This document shows positions 26,272-33,974 of a stretch of DNA of 64,000 nt, piece by piece. This stretch comes from Candidatus Jordarchaeales archaeon (GTDB taxonomy: Archaea > Asgardarchaeota > Jordiarchaeia > Jordiarchaeales > Freyrarchaeaceae). A program made the translations under genes and the position numbers. The first letter of the stretch is position 1. The number at the start of each line of letters is the position of its first letter. The notes beneath the pieces are model-generated. The model ran no database searches. It saw nothing but the letters and a program-made list of their open reading frames with translations, and was not told where the DNA came from. Where the stretch lies: positions 908,852-972,851 of the forward strand of contig JAWAHN010000001.1 of the NCBI GenBank assembly GCA_038889235.1, given 5' to 3'.

Positions 26272-27351
26272 TCAAACGCTGATTTGCCCCGGTTTGAATA
26301 TACCCTTCTCGGTAACGATAGAAGTGATGTACTTCGCAGGAGTTATATCGAACGCAGGGTTCCTTATTTCAACATCGTAGTGTATTCTTATGTAAGTGGA
26401 CTCCCCTGATTTGGGGTTATATCCCTTCACGTGAGTTACTTCTTCTGAGGGGCGTTCTTCTATTTTTAAGGGAGAACCCGTAAGGTCTATTGTGGTGGTT
26501 GGTGCTGCGACTATGAAGGGAACGTTGCTTTCGTACGCTGCGACTGCAAGCATATACGTCCCTATCTTGTTCACTACGTCTCCATTTGGGAGTATGCGGT
26601 CTGCACCCACCAAGACGACGTCTACTTCGCCTCTATGAATATAGTAGCCTGCAGCAGAATCAACTACTAGGCAGTGGGGGATTCCTTCCTGCGACAACTC
26701 CCAGCAGGTAAGCCGGCCTTGTAACCAAGGCCGAGTTTCTGTTGCGTAGACAAAAATGTTTTTTCCTTGTGCGTGCGCAAAGCGAACTATACTAAGTGCA
26801 GTTCCGTAGTCCACCGTTCCCAACGCGCCAGGATTACAATGGACTAGAATTCTTGCTCCTTTAGGTATTAGGCGACTTCCCAACTCCCCTATTTTTTTGC
26901 ATGCCTCAACGTTTTCCTGCGCGATTTTTCTTGCCTCACTAAGAACAGCTTGTGCTATGGCATCCGAGGAGTTCAGTTCTTCACATGCGCATAAAACGCG
27001 GGTGAGCATATTCTTCATGTCCACGGCGGTCGGCCTAGTAGCGAGGAAGCGGGCAGCTGACTTACTGAGGAGAGCTTTCAGTTCGCTTGGGGGGGCGGAA
27101 ACGTTTTGAAGAGCAACTTGAGCTAAACCGTAACATGCAGCCACCCCTATGGCTGGAGCTCCTCTAACTTTCATCGTTCTTATAGCGTCAACGACTTCAT
27201 CAACGCTTTGCGCTCTGTAAATTGAAAACTCAAATGGAAGCTTTGTCTGATCGATCATGCATACCGAGTCACCTTCCATCCAGACGGTTTGGAACTCTTT
27301 CACTTCACCGCCGACTCTAACCTTCACGTTTATCAACCTCACGCTGTCCAT
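26272..27351 (-). CDS. mtnA: S-methyl-5-thioribose-1-phosphate isomerase-like (aIF2B-fold) protein
   Basis: 359-residue sugar-phosphate isomerase of the eIF2B-alpha fold. MRTMKVRGAPAIGVAACYGL is the MtnA signature. The catalytic Cys lies in ILVHCNPGALGTVDYGTAL and the catalytic Asp in VLVGADRILPNGDVVNKIGTY (given here as VGADRILPNGDVVNKIGT). It may act in methionine salvage or on ribose-1,5-bisphosphate; MtnA-type residues favour the former. ATG 27351; an upstream TTG at 27381 follows GAAGC but adds no conserved sequence. Confidence 0.88.
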   Translation of the reverse strand: MDSVRLINVKVRVGGEVKEFQTVWMEGDSVCMIDQTKLPFEFSIYRAQSVDEVVDAIRTMKVRGAPAIGVAACYGLAQVALQNVSAPPSELKALLSKSAARFLATRPTAVDMKNMLTRVLCACEELNSSDAIAQAVLSEARKIAQENVEACKKIGELGSRLIPKGARILVHCNPGALGTVDYGTALSIVRFAHAQGKNIFVYATETRPWLQGRLTCWELSQEGIPHCLVVDSAAGYYIHRGEVDVVLVGADRILPNGDVVNKIGTYMLAVAAYESNVPFIVAAPTTTIDLTGSPLKIEERPSEEVTHVKGYNPKSGESTYIRIHYDVEIRNPAFDITPAKYITSIVTEKGIFKPGQISV

Positions 27352-27433
27352 GGCGAAAAAAGTTAGACTAATCACCTTCAAGCTTCAGAATTAACGTTAA
27401 CTGTGGCTCTACTAAAAATCTCACGGTGCTGCT

Positions 27434-27991
27434 TCACTTCTTGTAGGCAGAAATTAGGTCAATTTTCGTAATTATACCCACCACTTCTCCCTTGTCTACA
27501 ACTAGCACTGCAGGGTTCCCGCTCACTATAAGGTGGTGGACGACCTCGATACTTGTGAGTGGGTTAACTGTCGGGAAGCTTTCTTCCATTATTTCGCCAA
27601 CGGTCTTGTCGAATACGTCCTTCCCTTCTGAGAGGTACTTCATTATTGTGCTCTCGCTTATGCTGCCAACTAAACGCCCCTTGTCTATGACTGGTAGTTG
27701 CGAGATGCTGTTCTTTTCCATGAGACTAATGGCTGTTCGAACAGTTTCGTCAGATGAAACAGAAATAACTGGGGAGAACATTATGTCCCTAGCGCAGATC
27801 TTGTTTTTCTCAAACGCACTCAACGCATTAACTATTTTCCTGAGCGTTGATAGGCGTGGATCCACGGAGCCAGACTCTATCCTGGCAATCAGCGACTGGC
27901 TTACACCAGCCATCCTTGCTAGCTCTTCCTGAGTGATTCCTAGACGTTTCCTCGCCTGCTTAAGATCCTCTGGTGAGGGGAGATAAAACAT
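27434..27991 (-). CDS. XRE-type HTH transcriptional regulator with CBS domains
   Basis: About 185 residues. An N-terminal HTH (residues 3-60; LKQARKRLGITQEELARMAG) is followed by a pair of CBS domains (about 70-185; MFSPVISVSSDETVRTAISLM and GEIMEESFPTVNP), which normally sense adenosyl ligands. This architecture (COG3620-like) is common in archaea. ATG at 27991 behind GGGTGAT. It stands alone between mtnA and the divergent hypF; its targets are unknown. Confidence 0.85.
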   Translation of the reverse strand: MFYLPSPEDLKQARKRLGITQEELARMAGVSQSLIARIESGSVDPRLSTLRKIVNALSAFEKNKICARDIMFSPVISVSSDETVRTAISLMEKNSISQLPVIDKGRLVGSISESTIMKYLSEGKDVFDKTVGEIMEESFPTVNPLTSIEVVHHLIVSGNPAVLVVDKGEVVGIITKIDLISAYKK

Positions 27992-28165
27992 TGAAATCAC
28001 CCTAAAAGGTGGAGAAACAATTTTTGCCCCATAAAACATCCTAGAAAAAGTATAGGACTTCTTGTCACTTTTAATTTTTCCATAGTCCTGAAGGGGAAAT
28101 TTATAGGCGTAGAGACAAAGTGTTGATAGGAAACTTGGAACTTACGGTATTGGAAGGGACGCCGC

Positions 28166-30484
28166 GTGAAGAAGAGATGCGAAATAGTGTGCAGCGGAAT
28201 AGTTCAAGGAGTAGGTATGCGCCCGTTCGTCTACCGGCTAGCTGTCAAAAATAACCTTACGGGATACGTCTTAAACTTAGGAGACGCTGGGGTAAAAATA
28301 GTAGTTGAAGGAGAGGAACGTGACATAAGAAGTTTCTTAAAGGAACTTAGAATTAAGAAGCCGCCGCTTGCAAGATTTGAAAAAATAAGAGTTAAGTGGA
28401 GTAGAGTAAAGGGAGGGTTTGAAACATTCAAAATAGAGAAGAGTAGTAATGAGAGGGTGCTTGAGAGCTCTTATATACCTCCAGACGTGGCAATCTGCGA
28501 TAACTGTATACAGGACGTGCTAAACCCCAATGACAGGCATTATAGATACGCGTTTACATGTTGCGCGGACTGCGGTCCAAGGTATACGTCAATAATAGAG
28601 GTACCCTATGACAGAGAGAGAACAACGATGCGCGACTTCCCCCTATGCGATTATTGCATGGAGGAGTACACAAATCCAATGGACAGGAGGTATCACGCCC
28701 AAGGAATATGCTGCCCTCTCTGCGGCCCAAAAATTACACTTCACGCTAAAGGAGGCGAAATTATAGATTGTAAAGACCCTATAAGAGAGGCGGCTAAGCT
28801 AATAAACGAAGGAGCAATACTGGCCGTGAAAGGTATAGGTGGCAGCCACTTAGCAACACTCACAACAGACGACGAGTGTGTGCTTAAGCTAAGACAGAGA
28901 AAAAAAGACAGAAAGTACAAGCCTTTCGCCGTCATGTCCTTAAACCTTGACGAAGTGAGAAAGTATGCTGTGGTTAGCCGAAAAGAGGAGGAGGTCCTAA
29001 CCTCGTTCAGGCGGCCCATAGTGTTGCTAAAAAAGAGAGAGGATTTCCCACTTTCCGAGTGGATTAGCCCTGGACTGCATAACATAGGTGTAATGCTGCC
29101 TTATTCAGGGCTGCACGTACTGTTGTTGCAGGAAGTCGCAGACCCTGCAGTCATAATGACGAGCGGCAACGTATCAGGAAAACCTATAGCTGCAAACAAC
29201 GAAGAGATACTATCGCGCCTTAATGACATAGCAGACTACTTCTTACTTCACAACAGGGTGATATACCAGAGGTGTGACGACTCTGTAGTGAAAATAGTTG
29301 ACGGGAAAACTAAGCTGATACGCAGGTCTAGGGGCTTCGTGCCAGAGCCCATAGAAACGCCGGTTCCGTATAAAGGGAGTGGTATACTAGCTGTCGGGCC
29401 AGAACTAACGGTAACTGTAAGCGTTATGAAAGGTAACAGGTGTTATCCGAGCCAACATATAGGCGATGTTTCAGGAGACCTCGACATGATAGAGTTTCAC
29501 GAGAATGTCGTAGCTCACCTGTTAAAGCTTTTCAACGTGAAACCCGAAGCAATAGCGTGTGACCTGCACCCCCAATTCACGACAACCAGAATTGCTGAAG
29601 AGCTTGCTGAAAAGTGGCGGATTCCAGTGATAAGAGTTCAACATCATCAGGCTCACGCAGCGTCACTAAAAGCGGAGCACAAAGTGGATGAACCAATGGT
29701 ATGCATAGCGAGCGACGGCGTTGGCTATGGAGCGGACGGAACTATATGGGGAGGAGAAGTACTATTACTGCCAGATTATCTGACGAGCGAGAGGCGCGGG
29801 CACCTCATGCCCAACATCATGCCTGGAGGCGACCAAGCAACAAAATATCCTATAAGAATGGCAGCGTCCATCCTCAGTAAGGTTCTTTCAGACAGCGAGC
29901 TCAGGGAAATTCTGATCTCGAGGTATATTGACGGGTTTAAGTACGGTGAGAGAGAGGTCGAAGTTGTTTTGAAAATGATAAGAGATGGTAGGGGTAACCT
30001 CACGACGAGCACCGGACGCGTTCTGGACGCCATAGCCGCCCTACTCAGAATATGCATGGAGAAAACGTATCAAGGGGAGCCGGCGATGAGATTGGAAGCT
30101 GCAGCCGCCAAAGGAAAACCAACCTTGAAGATAGAGCCCAAAATACTTTACTCAAACGGAAAGTATGTACTGGACACCTCTCAAATTCTGTTCGACGTGT
30201 TACAAGCAATAGGGAAAGAAAAGGTTGAAAACATAGCGGCGTCTGCCCAGTACGCTATCGCGGTGGGACTAGCAGATATTGCGGTGAGCGTAGCTCAGGA
30301 TGAAGGAGTGAAAGTTGTCGGATTCACGGGGGGTGTAGCCTACAACGAAGCGATAACGAAAATAATAAGGAGATGTGTCGAGAAGAGCGGGCTAGTATTC
30401 GTACAACACTCAGTTGTACCCCCAGGCGACGCGGGGGTAAGCATAGGACAGGCGGTGGTTGCAGCGTGTGAACTGATGAACTAG
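28166..30484 (+). CDS. hypF: carbamoyltransferase HypF (NiFe hydrogenase maturation)
   Basis: Makes the thiocarboxamide on HypE that becomes the CN ligand of NiFe hydrogenases. Domains in order: acylphosphatase (1-90; IVQGVGMRPFVYRLA), zinc fingers (CDNC, CCADCGPRY, CDYC, CCPLCGP; 105-200), YrdC-like (205-390; KGIGGSHLA, MTSGNVSGKP) and Kae1-like C-terminus (400-772; VQHHQAHAASLKAEH, GFTGGVAYNEAI). Full length, so a working hydrogenase system is expected elsewhere. GTG start behind GAAGGGACG. Its stop overlaps the convergent unknown gene by 4 nt. Confidence 0.95.
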   Translation: MKKRCEIVCSGIVQGVGMRPFVYRLAVKNNLTGYVLNLGDAGVKIVVEGEERDIRSFLKELRIKKPPLARFEKIRVKWSRVKGGFETFKIEKSSNERVLESSYIPPDVAICDNCIQDVLNPNDRHYRYAFTCCADCGPRYTSIIEVPYDRERTTMRDFPLCDYCMEEYTNPMDRRYHAQGICCPLCGPKITLHAKGGEIIDCKDPIREAAKLINEGAILAVKGIGGSHLATLTTDDECVLKLRQRKKDRKYKPFAVMSLNLDEVRKYAVVSRKEEEVLTSFRRPIVLLKKREDFPLSEWISPGLHNIGVMLPYSGLHVLLLQEVADPAVIMTSGNVSGKPIAANNEEILSRLNDIADYFLLHNRVIYQRCDDSVVKIVDGKTKLIRRSRGFVPEPIETPVPYKGSGILAVGPELTVTVSVMKGNRCYPSQHIGDVSGDLDMIEFHENVVAHLLKLFNVKPEAIACDLHPQFTTTRIAEELAEKWRIPVIRVQHHQAHAASLKAEHKVDEPMVCIASDGVGYGADGTIWGGEVLLLPDYLTSERRGHLMPNIMPGGDQATKYPIRMAASILSKVLSDSELREILISRYIDGFKYGEREVEVVLKMIRDGRGNLTTSTGRVLDAIAALLRICMEKTYQGEPAMRLEAAAAKGKPTLKIEPKILYSNGKYVLDTSQILFDVLQAIGKEKVENIAASAQYAIAVGLADIAVSVAQDEGVKVVGFTGGVAYNEAITKIIRRCVEKSGLVFVQHSVVPPGDAGVSIGQAVVAACELMN

Positions 30485-30990
30485 GGTCCACTTATAATCA
30501 AAAATGGTCTGGCGTACTCTTCGACAAGTCTAACTAACTGTTCCTCTAGTTTCTTAACGTGTTCTCCACGCTCGCCATACTCCAGCCCGACTTTTTCGCG
30601 GTAGTCTGAGATGAGATTTGAAAGCTCTACGTACGGCGCTAGGTTTGGAGAGTCTATGAGCCCCACGTATCCCAAAAGGATCAACGTGTAAATGGATTTG
30701 ACGACATTCCTACATGCCTGCTCAAGCACACGTCTAAAGGCCCCCTTAGTGACACCGCTTTTCAAGCGAGGCTTCCTCCCCCTCGAGCTTCTAAGCGTCC
30801 TCAAAAATCCTTTAAGGGAATAGTGAGCTTTTTCTCCTATGTTTTCATCCAAGAGAAAGTGAATGACGAGGGTCTCAAACTGTATGCGTGTAAGGTTGGA
30901 GTTAAGTAGAAGACGCGAAACTATAGGGTCGCTGAGCAGGCGACGCAGGGACTCTCTTAACTCGTCCAACTCAGCATCTCCGGCGCTCAA
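30481..30990 (-). CDS. hypothetical helical protein
   Basis: 169 residues, not recognised. Mostly helical, with a basic segment (RTLRSSRGRKPRLKSG near residue 70) that could contact nucleic acid, followed by a helical stretch VVKSIYTLILLGYVGLI. TTG start behind GGTGGTTAGAG. It starts 2 nt past the end of the next upstream gene on the same strand, so it belongs to the origin-proximal operon that carries the shared 29-bp motif upstream of 31424. Confidence 0.5.
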   Translation of the reverse strand: MSAGDAELDELRESLRRLLSDPIVSRLLLNSNLTRIQFETLVIHFLLDENIGEKAHYSLKGFLRTLRSSRGRKPRLKSGVTKGAFRRVLEQACRNVVKSIYTLILLGYVGLIDSPNLAPYVELSNLISDYREKVGLEYGERGEHVKKLEEQLVRLVEEYARPFLIISGP

Positions 30991-30992
30991 CT

Positions 30993-31424
30993 CTAACCAC
31001 CCTCACTTTTCAGTTTGCTGAGTGCAGCGTACTGTTCCTCCAAAAGCTGGAATAAGCCAAGCTCCCTCAGCTCTGATTCATCAAACACCGTTTTCATTCT
31101 TTCCAGTATTGCAAGCCTGCAGAAGACTGTTGCACCACGCTCCCCAAACTTCTTCTTGAGCAGAGAAATGAAACTGCTGGGCAGTCTTACGTTAAAGTTC
31201 TGATCCAGCCGAGTTCTAGGGTCCTTCCTAACATACACTATCTTTTCCACCACTTGAACCGACTGCGACACTTTCTCCTTTTCAGTTACAGCTAAGGAAG
31301 GAAGGGAGGGCACATTTGTGGACGCCATGTTCCCGTCACGGCTCAAAGGTTCCTGGGAGGCGTGTTGCTGCACGAGTCGCTCCTGCTCCTTAACCTTCTT
31401 CGCAATATCCACAAGCCTCGTCAT
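30993..31424 (-). CDS. hypothetical protein, possible DNA-binding regulator
   Basis: About 143 residues. A charged, Gln/Ser-rich N-terminal half precedes a conserved-looking core DPRTRLDQNFNVRLPSSFIS then LLKKKFGERGATVFCRLAIL. The strand-like NVRLPSSF followed by two helices is reminiscent of ribbon-helix-helix proteins, but this is only an impression. ATG at 31424. A shared operator-like motif lies 21-49 bp upstream (31445-31473), which would suit an autoregulator. Confidence 0.5.
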   Translation of the reverse strand: MTRLVDIAKKVKEQERLVQQHASQEPLSRDGNMASTNVPSLPSLAVTEKEKVSQSVQVVEKIVYVRKDPRTRLDQNFNVRLPSSFISLLKKKFGERGATVFCRLAILERMKTVFDESELRELGLFQLLEEQYAALSKLKSEGG

Positions 31425-31444
31425 ATTATCACCGACATCGACAT

Positions 31445-31473
31445 CTGATATCAATATCTGAAACAGAAATCAG
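31445..31473 (-). promoter_or_regulatory. 29-bp operator-like motif, copy A
   Basis: On the minus strand the element begins CTGAT, has TTTCAGAT in the middle and ends GATATCAG, 29 bp in all. Two other copies of identical length lie at 32549-32577 and 33314-33342. It sits 21 bp in front of the ATG at 31424. The outer pentamers are inverted repeats, as in a dimeric repressor site; part of it may instead be promoter (TTTCAGATAT). Confidence 0.6.
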
Positions 31474-31474
31474 A

Positions 31475-32530
31475 TTACTCTGGGACCTCCTCGATGCGAG
31501 GCAGCGCCTCTATCAAGGCCCCGTCGATTATGGGGTTTCCACCTTCCTTGAACCTGTTAGCGGCAACAAACACTGCCTGATTGCAAAGCATGCGCAGGTC
31601 ACGCCCTATGCCCATCGACTTTCGCCTCAGAACCGGAATAGCATCTTCGGTGAACGGGTGTATCTCGAATGACGACTCGTCAAACTCCTTAAGGCGGCCA
31701 CTGGCCCAGTAAAGTCTCCTCCCTATGAACTCTCTAACACCCCGCTCGTCTAACGGCGCAAGCTCAATCTCCCAGCACCTATCGTAAAGGTGGGGAACAC
31801 CCTCCTTGAGACCTATAACATGAGTCTTCGTTCCGGTCAAAACAAGCATGCATATCATCTCGTCCTCATCGCCTTCCTCCGCGGAGCGCTTAATAGCTTC
31901 AAGCTCCCTTTCGTCGAGCTTCATCTTCTTAATCTTGAGGAACCGTCTAAACTCGTCTTCTTCTTCGAGCACAAACCTCTTCGCATCCTTCAGCGTCAGG
32001 TCTCCGATCTCTTTGACCTTAATGAAAACTTCAACATCGTTCTCGCCGAAATCATCTATGAATATCAAAGTAAGATATCTAGTCAAAAGATATCGAAGCA
32101 TGATATCATACTTAATAAGCAAGTAAATGTCCTCAGCGTTGGCCGAGCGGGGATACGGGATCCTGAGCTTCCTAGCTAGGACCTCGGCCATCTGCTTAAC
32201 GTAAAGCTTACTCTGGGAAACCATAACCGGGTAGAAGCGGTACTCAGGGTCGCCCTTCTTAGAGAGCTCCAACAAGTCCCCGTAGATCAACTCAAGAAGC
32301 GTCGTCTTACCCATCCCAGGGAACTCGCTAGTTATCAGTATGTGTCTTTCCCTAGACTTGATGTAATCATCAATTTCAACTATCACATCGTAGGGAGCCA
32401 CAAACAACTCAGGGTCGCTTAAACGCACACTCGAAAACGGGTTCCACCGCCACCCAAACAAAGAATAGTACGCATTCCTAACCTCGGCCACCGAAGGATA
32501 TACACGCCCAACAGCGCCGATACGTTCCAT
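31475..32530 (-). CDS. AAA+ ATPase, Orc/ExeA-like
   Basis: 351-residue ATPase. Walker A SEFPGMGKTTLLEL near residue 70, Walker B LTLIFIDDFGEN near 148, and a sensor-like VLTGTKTH near 228. The start YYSLFGWRWNPFSS resembles ExeA/TniB-type ATPases. A charged insertion (about 165-220) separates Walker B from sensor 1. ATG behind GGGGTGAGA. Beside an origin and orc1/cdc6 it could act in replication, partitioning or an integrated element; none is proven. Confidence 0.75.
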   Translation of the reverse strand: MERIGAVGRVYPSVAEVRNAYYSLFGWRWNPFSSVRLSDPELFVAPYDVIVEIDDYIKSRERHILITSEFPGMGKTTLLELIYGDLLELSKKGDPEYRFYPVMVSQSKLYVKQMAEVLARKLRIPYPRSANAEDIYLLIKYDIMLRYLLTRYLTLIFIDDFGENDVEVFIKVKEIGDLTLKDAKRFVLEEEDEFRRFLKIKKMKLDERELEAIKRSAEEGDEDEMICMLVLTGTKTHVIGLKEGVPHLYDRCWEIELAPLDERGVREFIGRRLYWASGRLKEFDESSFEIHPFTEDAIPVLRRKSMGIGRDLRMLCNQAVFVAANRFKEGGNPIIDGALIEALPRIEEVPE

Positions 32531-32548
32531 GAAATCTCACCCCGAAAC

Positions 32549-32577
32549 CTGATATCGAAATCTGAAAAAGATATCAG
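32549..32577 (-). promoter_or_regulatory. 29-bp operator-like motif, copy B
   Basis: Minus-strand reading starts CTGATATC, has TTTCAGATTT in the middle and ends GATATCAG; same length and outline as copies A and C. It lies 19 bp in front of the ATG of the AAA+ ATPase, directly upstream of its SD. Confidence 0.6.
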
Positions 32578-32877
32578 CACACAGACATCAACACCAAAAA
32601 GCGATATACGAAAACGAAGACAAAAATGATAGTAATACACACGTATTACGAGAAGAACACAACAAGAGGAAAGGTTAGCCCCAGGGACGACGGAGAACAA
32701 AGTAGCCTTGAAAGGCGTCACAAGCCGCTGAGGGAGCCGAGAGCCACGAAGAGTTTACAAAAAAGTATACCACAAGAACTAGGCTAAAGAAAAAGGCCAA
32801 GAAAGGAGGGGGATATAAACAAGGAACACCAAGGTATTACGTTAAAAATACGAGGAAAACATGATGGTTTCCAGGGA

Positions 32878-32901
32878 TTTTTGGAACACGTGTTCCAAAA
32901 A
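32878..32901. repeat. 24-bp perfect palindrome
   Basis: Core GGAACACGTGTTCC flanked by TTTTT and AAAAA. It lies 4 bp past the stop of the gene at 32906. Related imperfect copies (GGAACACATGTTCT) occur twice at 33587-33619. It could be a protein-binding site or a transcript end; the shared core with the other copies favours a binding site. Confidence 0.55.
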
Positions 32902-32905
32902 ACTC

Positions 32906-33256
32906 CTACTTCTTACTCTCCTTAAGTGAGGCGTAAAGGTTGAGAAGATCAATCCAAGACTTCAGGTAACCCTTAACAAAACCAGCCTTCTGAGGAACGT
33001 TTGCGAAAAATGTCTCAGCCAGAGATTCAAGGTACTTTGCAAACCCTCTCGCTTCCTCAGCCGAAATGCCATTCACGAGGACAGCTATCAAAGAAGACCT
33101 GCTGAGCCTTTCAAGGCCAACGAGCCAACCTTTCCAGGCGAGCTCAACCCACTTATCTTTAATTTGTGCCCCCTCCAGAGTGGTTCTTGCTATTTCAATG
33201 GCCTTCTTGCGGTCACCTTCAACCAGAGCTTTAGCAAGTTCCTCGATCGCACTCAA
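32906..33256 (-). CDS. hypothetical small helical protein
   Basis: About 116 residues from TTG 33256, preceded by GGTGGT. All helical, with an amphipathic core (EELAKALVEGDRKKAIEIA; WLVGLERLSRSSLIAVLV). No family recognised. The frame is open to 33310, but the added residues look like leader sequence. The 29-bp motif copy C lies about 58 bp upstream of the chosen start (4 bp upstream of the longest one). Confidence 0.5.
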   Translation of the reverse strand: MSAIEELAKALVEGDRKKAIEIARTTLEGAQIKDKWVELAWKGWLVGLERLSRSSLIAVLVNGISAEEARGFAKYLESLAETFFANVPQKAGFVKGYLKSWIDLLNLYASLKESKK

Positions 33257-33313
33257 AACGACCACCAACCTTGTAGAAAGTATTGAGACACAACTAATTA
33301 ATGTTTCCAATTG

Positions 33314-33342
33314 CTGATTATGAAATCAGAAATCAAAATCAG
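33314..33342 (-). promoter_or_regulatory. 29-bp operator-like motif, copy C
   Basis: Minus-strand reading begins CTGATTTT, has TTTCTGATTT in the middle and ends ATAATCAG, 29 bp. It is the most diverged of the three copies but keeps the length, both outer pentamers and the central TTTC.GAT. Confidence 0.5.
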
Positions 33343-33399
33343 ATATCATCATTAGGAATCGTGACCTCTGTACAGAAACCAGACAAGAAAGAGAGACCA

Positions 33400-33418
33400 C
33401 CCCTTCGTTTCAACTGCA
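33400..33418 (-). promoter_or_regulatory. origin recognition box (ORB)-like element 1
   Basis: Minus-strand TGCAGTTGAAACGAAGGGG. The GAAAC-AAGGGG core matches the archaeal ORB elements bound by Orc1/Cdc6. It has the same orientation as element 3 and is inverted relative to element 2. orc1/cdc6 starts 1.6 kb away. Confidence 0.65.
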
Positions 33419-33551
33419 AATAAGCCAGAAGCCGCTTAAGTGATCAAAAGAAACATATCTGAAAAAATTTATATACTTCAAACCCCCTCTTTTTTGGGGG
33501 AGAGTTTTACTTTTAAAGTTTAATTATTAAACTTTTCATAAGAGTTTTTGT

Positions 33552-33571
33552 CTCCACTGGAAACAAAGGGG
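33552..33571 (+). promoter_or_regulatory. origin recognition box (ORB)-like element 2
   Basis: CTCCACTGGAAACAAAGGGG is the closest of the three to the archaeal ORB consensus (TGGAAAC-AAGGGG), in plus orientation. It faces element 3 across the AT-rich segment at about 34130-34290. Confidence 0.75.
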
Positions 33572-33586
33572 TCTCTGAGTTTATTT

Positions 33587-33619
33587 GGAACACATGTTCT
33601 AGTTTGGAACACATGTTCT
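33587..33619. repeat. tandem 19-bp repeat containing a palindrome
   Basis: The unit TTTGGAACACATGTTCTA recurs with a 19-bp period; palindromic cores GGAACACATGTTCT lie at 33587-33600 and 33606-33619. The second copy runs into the stop codon of the gene at 33618. The core differs by only two bases from the palindrome at 32883-32896. Confidence 0.6.
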
Positions 33620-33974
33620 AAATATCCTCCTCTCCCGATATTACAAAAACGCGACACTTCACTATGTCTTTATACCTCCTGAAGAAGGCGTTGAAGATTG
33701 CTGCGTGCTCGTCTCGAACCAGTATCGCGCTGTCTCCTGCTCTCTCACAGTCGTATGTCTCTACGAGGCCTTTTTTCTCTTTCTTCATTACTTTTCCGTC
33801 TTTGTTCCTCCAGGTATATGTGTAGCCGAAGAGTTCCTTGAAGAATTTTATTCTACGTGGGTCGTTTGACATTCCTTCTTTCACGTCGTAGACGTATATC
33901 CTCAATTTTGCTCCCCTCTTTTGAGGGTATCTTTGTTTCTTAAAGTAAGCTTGTATTTCCAAGGTTTTCTTCAA
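33618..33974 (-). CDS. hypothetical protein
   Basis: 118 residues, basic and rich in aromatic residues (IQAYFKKQRYPQKRG; FGYTYTWRNKDGKVMKKEK), with a beta-rich C-terminus (CRVFVISGEEDI). Not recognised. TTG start; no good SD seen. Flanked by the tandem palindromes at its 3' end and by the GTTAAC-rich region and an ORB at its 5' side. The highly basic composition would suit a nucleic-acid binder. Confidence 0.45.
   Translation of the reverse strand: MKKTLEIQAYFKKQRYPQKRGAKLRIYVYDVKEGMSNDPRRIKFFKELFGYTYTWRNKDGKVMKKEKKGLVETYDCERAGDSAILVRDEHAAIFNAFFRRYKDIVKCRVFVISGEEDI

Larger units (their letters stand above)
32531..32905. other. gene-poor stretch with operator copy B and a palindrome
   Basis: No convincing gene. 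It holds the 29-bp motif (32549-32577), two GTATTACG repeats (near 32644 and 32834) and a perfect 24-bp palindrome at 32878-32901 centred on GGAACACGTGTTCC. A 53-codon plus-strand frame (32626-32787) has no SD and an odd composition. A small RNA is possible, but I see no clear fold. Confidence 0.4.
33257..33617. other. origin-side intergenic region, left part
   Basis: No gene. Contains motif copy C (33314-33342), two ORB-type elements (33400-33418 and 33552-33571), a TATA-like AATTTATATACTT near 33466-33478, a CCCCC...GGGGG hairpin (33483-33500) followed by T-rich sequence, and the tandem GGAACACATGTTCT palindromes (33587-33619). Confidence 0.6.

Noticed and set aside
32419-32721. 100-codon minus-strand ORF overlapping the AAA+ ATPase start
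   Set aside because: Out of frame with the ATPase, spans its promoter motif and SD, and has an implausible composition.
32626-32787. Small plus-strand ORF of 53 codons
   Set aside because: No SD, no recognisable features, and it lies between operator-like elements; chance ORF likely.
33587-33619. CRISPR-like array
   Set aside because: Only two units of 19 bp with no unique spacers and no cas genes; it is a tandem palindrome.
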